In this document: positions 25,553 to 34,438 of the stretch, piece after piece
Numbering within the stretch: the first letter of the stretch is position 1
Layout of the letters: the number at the start of each line of letters is the position of its first letter
Source of the DNA: Synergistota bacterium
GTDB lineage: Bacteria; Synergistota; GBS-1
Assembly: GCA_025060595.1 (NCBI GenBank)
Contig: JANXBX010000001.1
Span: forward strand, 198,771-262,770
Direction: 5' to 3'
DNA length: 64,000 nt
Translations under genes and position numbers: made by a program
The notes under the pieces: model-generated
Told to the model about the DNA's origin: nothing
What the model saw: only the letters and a program-made list of their open reading frames with translations
Databases searched by the model: none

Positions 25553-26308
25553 TTAATAACAATCTACATAAATAGTGCTACCTTGAACAGAAACTACATT
25601 AATTGGTAGACCAGCTACCTTCAAGCTCTGGGCAACACTATTTACATCCCCAGAGTAGAGGAACTCTATGACCGCCTGTCCTCCACCATATGAGGTTATT
25701 CTGACGTTTCGAGCACCAGGAAATCCTCTAATCTTCTCATAAACGCTATTAACCAAGCCATAGTCAGAAGCACCCCTTAAAACAACACGAGCTATTCCAG
25801 AAAAATCCCCTGGTTGTTGAGCTCCTATTAAAAAGGAAGCAGCTTTTGACGCCGCATCTATAAGAGCCTTACGTTGTGCTTCTTCACCAGTATAACCAAC
25901 CGCTTTAGCAGAAAAGGCTTGACTCAACAAAAAACGAGCATCCTTTGCCCTATAAGCTTGGATGGAAAGAGAAGCTGTAGCTGTGTATAAGTTAAACTCG
26001 TTTAAACGCGGCTCCTCAAGCTGAGCTCTACCTCTAACAAAATATGCGATATTATAGGTACTTCCTAACTTCATTATTGCTTCAGCATTACCTTGAAGAG
26101 CAAGTATAGCCGCTTGACTTTTCTTTATACTCTCAAGCTGATCCCTTTCAACCACATTATAACCCGCATTTATAAGGGCTTCCATAACTTTCGACTCAGC
26201 AAGAGAGTTATTAAATATAACCGCAACTCTTCCATCCCTAGGAAGAGAAGCAAAGGCCTCCCCTACAAAAGCAAAAAGAAAAACTAAGAGGATTATTAGT
26301 CTTCTCAT
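25553..26308 (-). CDS. Exported FlgT-like protein lacking the N-terminal domain
   Basis: A 251-residue protein with a signal peptide (MRRLIILLVFLFAFVGEAFA). The mature part matches, by eye, the middle and C-terminal parts of the 28173-29321 protein. It has a CsgG/FlgT-middle-like segment (VAVIFNN...EALINAGYNVVERDQLE) and a tail with ARVVLRG, IRGFPGARNVRITS and VAQSLKVAGLPINVVS. It is the last gene of the five-gene envelope operon and abuts the CsgG-like gene by a 1-base overlap at 26308. Probably periplasmic. Function unknown; it may pair with its longer paralogue. Confidence 0.72.
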   Translation of the reverse strand: MRRLIILLVFLFAFVGEAFASLPRDGRVAVIFNNSLAESKVMEALINAGYNVVERDQLESIKKSQAAILALQGNAEAIMKLGSTYNIAYFVRGRAQLEEPRLNEFNLYTATASLSIQAYRAKDARFLLSQAFSAKAVGYTGEEAQRKALIDAASKAASFLIGAQQPGDFSGIARVVLRGASDYGLVNSVYEKIRGFPGARNVRITSYGGGQAVIEFLYSGDVNSVAQSLKVAGLPINVVSVQGSTIYVDCY

Positions 26309-27711
26309 TACATAGCACCTACTTCCTTAAGCTTACTCTTTACAGGCTCATAGTTAGGATTAATAGTAAGCGCCTTTTTCCACCACTTTATTCCCTCGTC
26401 TTTCCTTCCCATTTCGTAATATACTCTGCCTAACCAATAGCAAGCTACATAGTTACCATTATAAGCATCAAAAGCAAGCTTATAGTTCTGAATTGCAAGA
26501 GAATAATTTCCCTTAGAATAATTGTAGTAACCAGCTTTGTGCAACCTTATAAGATTAGTTTTTAAACCTTGATCTATAGGCCATAGCTCTATTACCTCTA
26601 TAGTTGTCCCCGTATTAAGTATGGAGCTACTCTGAGATGGTGGTGGAGGCGGTGGCGGCGGTGGTGGCTGAGTACCTCCTCCTTGCTGTGATGGCGGTTG
26701 TGAAGATGGCGGAGGTGGCGGAAGTACACTTCCAGCAGAGCTTGGAGTAGTTTCAGGGCCAACTGTTAACCTTGGCCTTAGCTTTATATTCTCTATAGCA
26801 GAAGCATCAAATATTGGCTCGACTTTATCTCCTCTCATGACTCCCTTACCCTTGATTACACTTGCTATGGAATATTGGGGGAAAACCTCCTCAACTTGAA
26901 GAATAGCTATATAATACTTTTCAACACCAAGAAGCTCTCCTCTAATGCCACGTATAGGCTCACCCTCGATATAAACTGCAAAATAACTTCCAACCGTTAC
27001 ACCCGCATTAGCTTCTCCTGCATCTATATAAACTCTGTTCCCCTCATCCCTTATCACATGATATATCATTTTCCCACCACGTGCTCTCATGGCCCCGATT
27101 TTTTTAACTATCTTTTCTATACATTGACGTGTAGCAGCAGCAAGTATTCCTTCCTCCTCGCTTTGGCCATACAGTAATCCCCCAAAGGCTATCCCACCAG
27201 CACTACGAGTAGCCTGACCTGTTTCTTTAGCCACAAGTAATATTTCACCAGTCTCCACACTTATCATTCTGATGTCTAAAGTAACATTAGCTTCTGACTC
27301 CCCTACAGCTATCCCGCCAAGCTGAGGAATAGGAATAATTCCTCCCTTTTTCTTCAAAGTAAATTGAGTTATGCTACCAGTTATAATAGCTTCGACTCCC
27401 AAAAGCTTCCCCAATTGAGCAGCAGTAGAAGCATCAACTAATCCCGCTTGAGCAAGCTTATGTTCCCTCGCGATCGCCTCTAAACGGCTTCTTTCTACTA
27501 TAGAGAACATCTGCGTTTTCCAAAGCTCGGTTATAAACATATCAGTTATCGCTCTTCTCACAGCTTCAACCTGGGAACTTTCAGGTCCTGTTACATTATT
27601 ACTAAAATCTACAACAGCGATTCTCATTTTATCAGAAGCTCCAAAAGCAACGGAAACCAAACAACACAGTACGCTAAAAATAATAATCACCCATAAACCA
27701 AATTTCTTCAT
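26308..27711 (-). CDS. CsgG-domain protein with proline-rich linker and TPR
   Basis: A 467-residue exported protein. A signal peptide (1 to about 24, ending AFGAS) precedes a CsgG-like domain (about 28-210). That domain has RIAVVDFSNN, VERSRLEAIAREHKL and AQLGKLLGVEAIITGSI, the last being the hallmark GVDAIITG segment. Residues 215-320 form a beta-rich region. Residues about 325-365 are a Pro/Ser/Gly linker with runs of up to ten prolines. The C-terminus (about 385-465) is a tetratricopeptide region (GNYSLAIQNYKLAFDAY, ACYWLGRVYYEMGRKDEG). It lacks an obvious lipobox cysteine. CsgG proteins form outer-membrane pores; this one could be a periplasmic or outer-membrane scaffold. Confidence 0.8.
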   Translation of the reverse strand: MKKFGLWVIIIFSVLCCLVSVAFGASDKMRIAVVDFSNNVTGPESSQVEAVRRAITDMFITELWKTQMFSIVERSRLEAIAREHKLAQAGLVDASTAAQLGKLLGVEAIITGSITQFTLKKKGGIIPIPQLGGIAVGESEANVTLDIRMISVETGEILLVAKETGQATRSAGGIAFGGLLYGQSEEEGILAAATRQCIEKIVKKIGAMRARGGKMIYHVIRDEGNRVYIDAGEANAGVTVGSYFAVYIEGEPIRGIRGELLGVEKYYIAILQVEEVFPQYSIASVIKGKGVMRGDKVEPIFDASAIENIKLRPRLTVGPETTPSSAGSVLPPPPPSSQPPSQQGGGTQPPPPPPPPPPSQSSSILNTGTTIEVIELWPIDQGLKTNLIRLHKAGYYNYSKGNYSLAIQNYKLAFDAYNGNYVACYWLGRVYYEMGRKDEGIKWWKKALTINPNYEPVKSKLKEVGAM

Positions 27712-27729
27712 AACCGTTACCCTCCCCTC

Positions 27730-28176
27730 CTACTGAACCTCTACACTATACTCTAACAGTTCCTTTAAAGGTATCTTCAAAACTATTCTATAAAACTTTC
27801 CATCAAAAATTTCCTCAGTCACATAACCTCCTCCAACTACACCCTTTATCTTCACACTTTTATACCCCTTAGGAAGAGGATAATTAAGCTGATATAAAAG
27901 AAAGAGAGCATTTCTTTGGGCTATTAACACTGCCGCTCTTCGGGCAAGAAGCTTAGCTTGTGCCTCCGTTTCATACTTTTCTGGAACCATTCCTATACCT
28001 TTTACAATAACCATCTTCTCTTCCCAGTCTATGCTACCCCATGGAAAACCTTCCAAGGCAAGATTACCCTCATTAAATCTTCTTAAAAGCTCAATGTCTA
28101 CATTGTAAGGAACAGCATAGACTGGGAAAGAAAAAAATAAAAATAAAGGGAGAAGGGTAATAACTACCTTCTTCAA
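27730..28176 (-). CDS. Small exported LPP20-like protein
   Basis: A 148-residue protein with a signal peptide (MKKVVITLLPLFLFFSFPVYA). The core GSIDWEEKMVIVKGIGM, then AQAKLLARRAAVLIAQRNAL, follows the LPP20/DUF pattern of a strand followed by a long helix rich in A, R and L. The same two blocks occur in the 29328-30170 protein, so the two are paralogues. It overlaps the upstream FlgT-like gene by 4 bp and lies in the middle of the envelope operon. No lipobox is visible. Function unknown. Confidence 0.72.
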   Translation of the reverse strand: MKKVVITLLPLFLFFSFPVYAVPYNVDIELLRRFNEGNLALEGFPWGSIDWEEKMVIVKGIGMVPEKYETEAQAKLLARRAAVLIAQRNALFLLYQLNYPLPKGYKSVKIKGVVGGGYVTEEIFDGKFYRIVLKIPLKELLEYSVEVQ

Positions 28177-29321
28177 ATACCTCCCCCTCCTGGTTTTAAC
28201 TTACAAATTATATTATTTGCTGTAAAGTTTACAATCTCCAAACCTAGCTCCTCAAGACGAACCGCTAAGTCTTCAGAATTACCTTCAAAATTAACATCCA
28301 TTACAAGGTTACCATCGGTAAAGCTTCTCTGATATACCCCAACAACCCCCTTAAACTTCTCTATCTCACCTTTGATCTTACGAGCCTGAGTAAAGTTTAT
28401 TCCTTCTACCCTAACCTGTATTGTCCTTCCAGCGATTCCCTTACCCGTCTGGCCAAGCATAGCATAGGCAACTTCATAAATGAGCTTCTTCGCTGCCTCA
28501 GTAGCAGCCTCCCTTAAGGCCTTCATGGCAGCATCATCAACGCTTAAACCAATACTTCTAACAGAAGGTATAGCAACCCCTAATATCTTCCCGGTCTGGG
28601 TTATTATGGCCTCTATGCTAAGTTGAGCCTGAACTCCATAAAGTTTTTGACCTGAAACTACTTGAGATGTATAAGGAACCGCCATAGCCTTACCGGATAT
28701 AACCACATCGGCATCATGTCTTTTAGCAAGCTCTATCAATCTAGATTTGTCTCCGGTCAAGGCTGCTTCTGTTGCTTCTCTACGCCTGTTAACGTCCACC
28801 TGACCAGGATCAACTATATGATATCCAGCATTTTGAAAGATACTTAATATAGTAGACTCACTAACTGAGAGAAAAGGGGTTTTCCCATCTATGTTTTCAG
28901 CTATACAAACCATTAAAACTGGATTACCCAAGGTATCAATGACCACAGGTCCTAAAACATCGTTTAACTTAGTTAAGGCAACTGTCGCTTTCATTTTAAC
29001 TTTTATCATCCCGTCTTCTTCCCATCTACTAAGGACCTTATAGTCAGTGACGAGCCCCTTAGACTGAGCCATAACTTTATCTCTTATAACCTGAAAGTTT
29101 TCCATTTCCGTTATTCCTTGAATTAAAACCCCCAACCCTTGCTCTATAGCATTTCTAAAAGCATCCCTTTTCGCCTCTTCAAAGGCCCTGTTTTTATCTC
29201 CCCCTATAATAGCCCCTACTCCCTCTACATCAAGCGTAACACTACCTTTTTCTTGCCCAACTACCACAAACGGACAAGCTAACAGAAGTGATAATAAAAG
29301 AAAAGGTAGTAAGAGCCTCAT
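28173..29321 (-). CDS. Exported FlgT-like protein, three domains
   Basis: A 382-residue exported protein with signal peptide 1-22. The N-terminal region (about 25-115) has RAFEEAKRDAFRNAIEQGLG and a DYKVLSRWEEDGMIKVKMKA strand pair. This is the FlgT-N layout. A middle region (about 125-290) has ILSIFQNAGYHIVDPGQVD and LAKRHDADVVISGKA, and a C-terminal region has VRVEGINFTQARKIKGEIEK and VRLEELGLEIVNF. FlgT forms the outer-membrane H ring of sheathed flagella in Vibrio. No flagellar genes are present here, so the role may differ. It is the second gene of the operon, 6 bp after the first. Confidence 0.75.
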   Translation of the reverse strand: MRLLLPFLLLSLLLACPFVVVGQEKGSVTLDVEGVGAIIGGDKNRAFEEAKRDAFRNAIEQGLGVLIQGITEMENFQVIRDKVMAQSKGLVTDYKVLSRWEEDGMIKVKMKATVALTKLNDVLGPVVIDTLGNPVLMVCIAENIDGKTPFLSVSESTILSIFQNAGYHIVDPGQVDVNRRREATEAALTGDKSRLIELAKRHDADVVISGKAMAVPYTSQVVSGQKLYGVQAQLSIEAIITQTGKILGVAIPSVRSIGLSVDDAAMKALREAATEAAKKLIYEVAYAMLGQTGKGIAGRTIQVRVEGINFTQARKIKGEIEKFKGVVGVYQRSFTDGNLVMDVNFEGNSEDLAVRLEELGLEIVNFTANNIICKLKPGGGGI

Positions 29322-29327
29322 TCAGGC

Positions 29328-30170
29328 TCACCTTTTCACCACTATAACATTGCAAGCGGCTCTAAAGTCATAGTTATTATTTCTTATAGCATCTGCATCC
29401 TTCTGAGAAATAACCACATCTACATTATTAGGAGAAACGGTTTGAACAGCCTTAGCCACAAGAGGCCTAGGACCCACCCTTGGATCGCCCGTTGCCCAGT
29501 TTATGTTAGTTTGATAGGCGGCCATACCGCTTGCCATGAACCTTTCCCTATCAACATGCTGAAGAGAGTAAACTTCCTTTCCATTGGGATCCAAAATTCT
29601 AAAGGTAGTAGCAGGAATCAAAGGCACTTCACGCGCATCAAGAACAAGCCCAGTGTAGTTCGCCTTAGGTGGGGGTGGTGATACCGGTTTGGATTGGATA
29701 CCCATGGTATCAGCAACAATCTTCCTCACTTTCTTAAGATATATTCTTCCCCAAACGGTGTAAATCTCCCCATCCCACTTTTCCCTAACTATCTCAACAC
29801 CTTTAATCCATCCTTCCACTTCGCTTCTCACAACATCGCTTTTAACCATAAAGTTTTCCATAAGAGTCTGACTATCTATTCTAACTCCTTTTATAGTCTC
29901 GAGTAAGTTTCTCTGAAGGTCTAAAATAGCTCCCCTCTTAGCTAGGAGTTTCCCTTGAGCTTTATTAACAGCAGTAGTCGGGGGAACAGCAGAACCCGAA
30001 GCCTCAACATAGTCCTCCGTCCAGTTAATGGTTCCGTGAGCCGTCTCTTCTATAACCTTTTCCATTTCAGCTCCCGCTTGAGCCTGAATTCCGGAAGATT
30101 GAGCGAAAGCCCCAAGTGCCATAATCCCTAATCCTAAACATACCATTAGCCATCCTATGGGCTTCCTCAT
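29328..30170 (-). CDS. Exported LPP20-family protein with C-terminal extension
   Basis: A 280-residue protein with a signal peptide ending near GAFAQ. Residues about 45-150 are LPP20-like: GTINWTEDYVEASGSA, AQGKLLAKRGAILDLQRNLL and a final KWDGEIYTVWGRIYLKKV strand pair. After a proline-rich break (VSPPPPK), a second domain of about 110 residues begins YTGLVLDAREVPLIPATTF. It repeats the text RILDPNGKEVYS and ends DFRAACNVIVVKR. This domain recalls secreted LPP20-associated domains of unknown fold. It is the first gene of the envelope operon. Confidence 0.72.
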   Translation of the reverse strand: MRKPIGWLMVCLGLGIMALGAFAQSSGIQAQAGAEMEKVIEETAHGTINWTEDYVEASGSAVPPTTAVNKAQGKLLAKRGAILDLQRNLLETIKGVRIDSQTLMENFMVKSDVVRSEVEGWIKGVEIVREKWDGEIYTVWGRIYLKKVRKIVADTMGIQSKPVSPPPPKANYTGLVLDAREVPLIPATTFRILDPNGKEVYSLQHVDRERFMASGMAAYQTNINWATGDPRVGPRPLVAKAVQTVSPNNVDVVISQKDADAIRNNNYDFRAACNVIVVKR

Positions 30171-30204
30171 ACTAGTCTCCTCCTCTCCAAATTTTTATAA
30201 ATTT

Positions 30205-30233
30205 ATTTTACCACATTTACTTAATTCTGAAAA
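30205..30233 (-). promoter_or_regulatory. Candidate promoter of the envelope operon
   Basis: On the minus strand TTTTCA (30233-30228), 17-bp spacer and TAAAAT (30210-30205), with TG one base before the -10, making it also an extended -10. It lies at the end of tatD, 35 nt before the ATG at 30170, which is preceded by GAGGAGGAG. Confidence 0.55.
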
Positions 30234-30987
30234 ACTTGTTAGCGTTTTCATAAGTCAGAAAAGCAAGCCTCTCCTTATTTTCACCCCTTGCTCTAGCTAC
30301 CTCTTCAAGCACATACAAAAGATAGGAGGGCTCATTCCTTTCCCCTCTGTGAGGCCTAGGAGCTAAATAAGGGGAATCCGTTTCTATAAGAACTCTTTCA
30401 AGTGGAACTAACGATGCAGCTTTCCTTAAGTCATCTGCATTAGGAAAAGTTATTATGCCAGAGAAGGAAACGTAAAGTCCGAGAGATAACCCCTTTTCAA
30501 GATACTTCGTACCACCCGTATAACAGTGCAACACTCCTCCACCTTCAGGTAGACCTACATTTTCAATTATCGAAAAGGCATCCTCATGGGCATCCCTTAC
30601 ATGAATTATCACAGGCTTATTAACTTCCTTAGCTAAAGAAAGCTGGGCTTCGAAAACTTTCCTCTGAATCTCCCGAGGAGAGTTATCATAGTAATAATCA
30701 AGGCCCGTTTCCCCTAAGGCCACAACCTTTGGATGAGAAAGAAGCCTCTTAAGGTTTAATATATCTTCCTCACGGAAAAGTTTCGCATCATGAGGATGAA
30801 AACCACAAGCAGCATAAGCACCATCCATACCTTCCACCATCTTCACTGCTCTCTCACTTGATGACAAGTCCCATCCTACTACAACCATTCTGTAGATTCC
30901 AGCCTTTTTAGCCTTTTCGTAAACTTCTCTCCAATCATCTTTAAAATGCTTCATATTAAGATGGCAATGGCTATCAAAGAGCCTCAT
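30217..30987 (-). CDS. tatD: TatD-family metal-dependent deoxyribonuclease
   Basis: A 256-residue TIM-barrel hydrolase. Metal-site motifs are visible: FDSHCHLN at the N-terminus, ACGFHPHDA, ALGETGLDYYYD, KPVIIHVRDAHED and LIETDSPYLAPRPHRGE. Family members have 3'-5' DNase activity and some act on D-aminoacyl-tRNA, so the substrate is not settled. It is 5 bp downstream of metG, a common pairing. Start ATG is clear from the conserved DSHCHL. Confidence 0.94.
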   Translation of the reverse strand: MRLFDSHCHLNMKHFKDDWREVYEKAKKAGIYRMVVVGWDLSSSERAVKMVEGMDGAYAACGFHPHDAKLFREEDILNLKRLLSHPKVVALGETGLDYYYDNSPREIQRKVFEAQLSLAKEVNKPVIIHVRDAHEDAFSIIENVGLPEGGGVLHCYTGGTKYLEKGLSLGLYVSFSGIITFPNADDLRKAASLVPLERVLIETDSPYLAPRPHRGERNEPSYLLYVLEEVARARGENKERLAFLTYENANKFFRIK

Positions 30988-30992
30988 TTTCT

Positions 30993-32879
30993 TTAAGTCA
31001 CCTTACTTCCAGGCCCTACCTCTTTCTCTGGCCTAAGTATTACTGGCCTACCCTCCTTATCTATAGCAGCAAGAAGCATCCCATGAGAGATTATCCCTTT
31101 TATCTTCGCAGGCTCAAGATTAGCTATAACAACTACTTCCTTGCCAACAAGATCCTCAGGGGAGTAAACTTCCGCTATCCCAGCAACTATAGTTCTTACC
31201 TCATCACCCACATCTATTTCAAGTTTAAGAAGCTTATCGGTTCTCGGCACTCTTTCCGCAGATATAACCCTAGCTATCCTCAAATCCATCCTCCTAAATT
31301 CCTCGATGCTTATAAACTCGGTCATTTTTCTCTCCTCCTTTTTAGGTTCAACCACTGCCTCTTTTCTGGGGAAAAGTATCTCCCCAGGTTTAACTTTGAT
31401 ACCAACTGGAAACCTACCCCAAACTAAGGAGGAAAAACCGTGATCCTCTGGTTTTCCCTCCAAACCAAGCATTTTCCAAGCTTTAACACCGCTTTCGGGC
31501 ATAAAGGGGGTCAGCATAACAACCAGAAACCTCAGTCCTTCAAGAACAGTATAGAGAATCCTTGATAGCCTCTTTTTATTACCCTCTTTAGCTAAAGACC
31601 AGGGAGATGTTTCGTCTATATACTTATTAAGGCGAGATGAAAACGCGAAAATATCCCTTAAAGTTTTGTCGAAACCAAACTCATCCATATATTCCTTAGC
31701 CCTTCTTAAGGTTTCCTCAGCCAAGGAAGCCACTTCCCTATCAACTGGCTCTTCTTCCCCAGGTTCAGGAACGATGCCATCAAAAAATCTTTCAACCATG
31801 ACTAAAGTTCTATTAAGAAGGTTACCAAAGTTGTCAGCAAGGTCACCGTTAATCCTGTTTATGAAAGCATCATGTGAAAAATCCCCATCAAGGCCAAAGG
31901 GGACTTCCCTAAGTAAGAAGTACCTGAAGGAATCAACCCCATACTTATCCACTACCTCATTAGGATCTACTACATTACCCTTGGACTTCGACATCTTCTC
32001 CCCTTCAACCGTCCACCAACCATGCGCAAATACCATCTTTGGAGGATTAAGTCCAAGAGCCATGAGCATAGCAGGCCATATAACCGCATGGAATCTCAAG
32101 ATATCTTTTCCAACAAGATGGTGAACTACAGGCCAATATTTTTTAAGCTTCTCATCATCCTGAGTAAACCCCGCAACCGTAAGATAGTTTATAAGAGCAT
32201 CGAACCAAACATATATCACATGAGAGGGATCTCCTGGGAAAGGTATACCCCACTTCACAGTTGTTCTTGTAACACTTATATCCTTTAACCCCATTTTTAT
32301 AAAGCTATAAACCTCATTATATCGAGACTCCGGTTTGACACAATCAGGATTTTTCTCCATATGCTCAAGAAGCTTATTCTGATATTTAGAAAGCCTAAAA
32401 AAGTATGTTTCCTCGCTTACCCTTTCAACTTCTCTACCACAATCAGGGCATCTCCTTTCAGCCAGAAGCTGCGATTCACTCCAAAACGTTTCACAAAAAA
32501 CACAGTACCACCCTTCATATACTCCCTTATATATATCTCCCGACTCTATCATACGTCTAAAAGCCTCTTGAACCACATTTTTATGTCTTTCTTCCGTGGT
32601 TCTTATAAAATCATCATAGCTTATGTTAAGCTTGACCCATAAGCTCTTAAAGTTTTCAACAACCTTATCGGCAAGCTCCTTTGGATGAAGAGCCTGCTTC
32701 TCAGCAGCCCTATGTATCTTCTGACCATGTTCATCAGTCCCCGTACAAAATAAAACATCATAGCCATCCATCCTTTTCCAACGAGCCATGACATCCGCTG
32801 CTATAGTCGTATAGGCATGCCCTATATGAGGAACATCATTAACATAATAAATCGGAGTAGTTATATAAAATCTCTTCAA
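30993..32879 (-). CDS. metG: Methionyl-tRNA synthetase
   Basis: Class I synthetase of 628 residues. HIGHAYTT (the HIGH motif) near residue 18, a zinc knuckle with CVFCETFW and CPDCG near 126-147, and KMSKSKGN near 298-305. A C-terminal EMAP-like tRNA-binding domain begins near 525 (RRMDLRIARVISAERVP). This is the long form. The start is TTG at 32879, overlapping the rsmI stop by 4 bp, after GGGGGG. The arrangement rsmI-metG-tatD is often seen in bacteria. Confidence 0.97.
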   Translation of the reverse strand: MKRFYITTPIYYVNDVPHIGHAYTTIAADVMARWKRMDGYDVLFCTGTDEHGQKIHRAAEKQALHPKELADKVVENFKSLWVKLNISYDDFIRTTEERHKNVVQEAFRRMIESGDIYKGVYEGWYCVFCETFWSESQLLAERRCPDCGREVERVSEETYFFRLSKYQNKLLEHMEKNPDCVKPESRYNEVYSFIKMGLKDISVTRTTVKWGIPFPGDPSHVIYVWFDALINYLTVAGFTQDDEKLKKYWPVVHHLVGKDILRFHAVIWPAMLMALGLNPPKMVFAHGWWTVEGEKMSKSKGNVVDPNEVVDKYGVDSFRYFLLREVPFGLDGDFSHDAFINRINGDLADNFGNLLNRTLVMVERFFDGIVPEPGEEEPVDREVASLAEETLRRAKEYMDEFGFDKTLRDIFAFSSRLNKYIDETSPWSLAKEGNKKRLSRILYTVLEGLRFLVVMLTPFMPESGVKAWKMLGLEGKPEDHGFSSLVWGRFPVGIKVKPGEILFPRKEAVVEPKKEERKMTEFISIEEFRRMDLRIARVISAERVPRTDKLLKLEIDVGDEVRTIVAGIAEVYSPEDLVGKEVVVIANLEPAKIKGIISHGMLLAAIDKEGRPVILRPEKEVGPGSKVT

Positions 32880-33709
32880 TCCTTATCCCCCCTTTTCAAC
32901 TTCAAAACCATCTTATATATTTCCCTTTTAGGGAGCTTGATCTCCTCAGAAAGCTTCTTTACCACTTCCTTAGAAGTAAGTCCCTTTTTCAGGAGAGAAG
33001 TTATCCTTTCCTCAATGTTCTCCTTAACATCTCCCTTGCTAAGATTCTCATTACCTTCTACCACTAAAACGATCTCTCCCTTCAGATCCTTCGCCTTAGC
33101 TAAAAGCTCCGAAAGGTAGCCTCTTAAAGCTTCCTCATGAAGCTTGGTTATCTCTCTAACTAAACAAGCCTTTCTATCTCCTAACATTTCAAGTATATCA
33201 CACAAGCTTTCATATATTCTATGAGGCGATTCATAAAACACCAAAGTAAAGGGAAGATCCCTAAGACCCTTTAGAGTCTTCAACCTCTTCCCCTTCTGAG
33301 AGGGAAGGAAACCATAGAATATAAATGGATGAGGAGTTATCCCTGAAAGAAGGAGAGCAGGAACAAAAGCAGTTGGTCCAGGGAGAACTTCTATCTTAAA
33401 ACCCTCCTCTATACAAAACTTTATCGCTTCAGCTCCTACATCAGATATTCCAGGAGTACCTGCATCGCTCACCAACGAAATACTTTTCCCTTCTGAAAGA
33501 AGCTCTTTAAGAAGAGGAATCCTTTTCTTCCAGTTATTCTTGTTATAACTATAAAGCTTTTTCCTTTCTATTCCATATTTATTAAGAAGTATTCGAGTTC
33601 TTCTTGTATCCTCAGCAAATATAACGTCACATTCTTTTAAAATCCTTAAAACCCTTAAAGTTACGTCTTCAAGGTTACCTATTGGTGTCGGACATATAAA
33701 TAGGGGCAT
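32876..33709 (-). CDS. rsmI: 16S rRNA 2'-O-methyltransferase RsmI
   Basis: Methylates the 2'-hydroxyl of C1402 in 16S rRNA. Tetrapyrrole-methylase fold with CPTPIGNLEDVTLRVL at the N-terminus, AEDTRRT, LVSDAGTPGISDVG, PHPFIFYGFLPSQKGKR and VFYESPHRI. Length 277 matches the family. It starts immediately after the upstream methyltransferase gene (adjacent bases) and overlaps metG by 4 bp. Ribosome binding site GGGTGAG lies in the previous gene's last codons. Confidence 0.95.
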   Translation of the reverse strand: MPLFICPTPIGNLEDVTLRVLRILKECDVIFAEDTRRTRILLNKYGIERKKLYSYNKNNWKKRIPLLKELLSEGKSISLVSDAGTPGISDVGAEAIKFCIEEGFKIEVLPGPTAFVPALLLSGITPHPFIFYGFLPSQKGKRLKTLKGLRDLPFTLVFYESPHRIYESLCDILEMLGDRKACLVREITKLHEEALRGYLSELLAKAKDLKGEIVLVVEGNENLSKGDVKENIEERITSLLKKGLTSKEVVKKLSEEIKLPKREIYKMVLKLKRGDKD

Positions 33710-34438
33710 TTATATCTCACCCATATATATCTTCTTTAGCTCCTCCGTATAACTTCCGTCCTCGTTATAAAGAATAAGAGGGCAAGAAACCTTTATCGAT
33801 GGGGAACCATCTCTAACTCCCTTAACCAAGATGAACTCAGCATCCTCATTAATTTTGGAATGGACAAATCTCATCTCCTTAGGCTCTATCTTAAGTCTTC
33901 TCATATGAAATAAAAGCTCAGCTAACCTAAAGGGCCTATAGATGAGGTATAGTCTTCCACCCGTAGAAAGAAGATACCTTGAAGCTTTCAAGAACTCTTC
34001 AAGAGTACAACCTTCCTCGGTATAAGCTATGGATCTCATCTTATCGGAAGGTAACCTTCCGCTCTCCAACGATATGTAGGGAGGATTACCCAAAACCACG
34101 CTAAACGCCCCTTGCGGGAAATATTCTTCTATTTTTCTTAAGTCTCCCTGAATTATTTCTATTCTTTCAGAAAACCCGTTGATCTCAACGTTCTTTCTAG
34201 CTAGCTCTACAAGCTCAGGTTGTAATTCTATCCCCGAAAGCCTTATCCCAGGAACCTTCAAGGCTAAAAGAAGAAGTACTATTCCCGTTCCTACCCCAAG
34301 CTCTATAACTTTATCTTTCGGCCTTAAAGTCAAAAAATCAGAAAGCAAAAGAGCCTCAATCCCAAAACGCGGTCCTTCCGAAGGTTGATAAAGCTTAAGC
34401 TTCCCCCTTAATATAGAATCAAACGTATATGTGCTCAT
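33710..34438 (-). CDS. TrmN6-like N6-adenine methyltransferase (NPPY)
   Basis: A 242-residue SAM-dependent methyltransferase. It begins with DSILRGKLKLYQPSEGPRFG and has VIELGVGTGIVLLLLALK as SAM loop and the catalytic NPPYIS near 117-122. The layout matches the tRNA1(Val) A37 methyltransferase TrmN6/YfiC group. Another adenine target cannot be excluded. It overlaps the 34435-35028 gene by 4 bp (ATGA) and leads directly into rsmI, so this is an RNA-modification cluster upstream of metG. Confidence 0.82.
   Translation of the reverse strand: MSTYTFDSILRGKLKLYQPSEGPRFGIEALLLSDFLTLRPKDKVIELGVGTGIVLLLLALKVPGIRLSGIELQPELVELARKNVEINGFSERIEIIQGDLRKIEEYFPQGAFSVVLGNPPYISLESGRLPSDKMRSIAYTEEGCTLEEFLKASRYLLSTGGRLYLIYRPFRLAELLFHMRRLKIEPKEMRFVHSKINEDAEFILVKGVRDGSPSIKVSCPLILYNEDGSYTEELKKIYMGEI

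Noticed and set aside
31666-32124. 152-residue open frame antisense to metG
   Set aside because: Fully inside a confident synthetase gene, with serine-rich shadow composition and no start signal.
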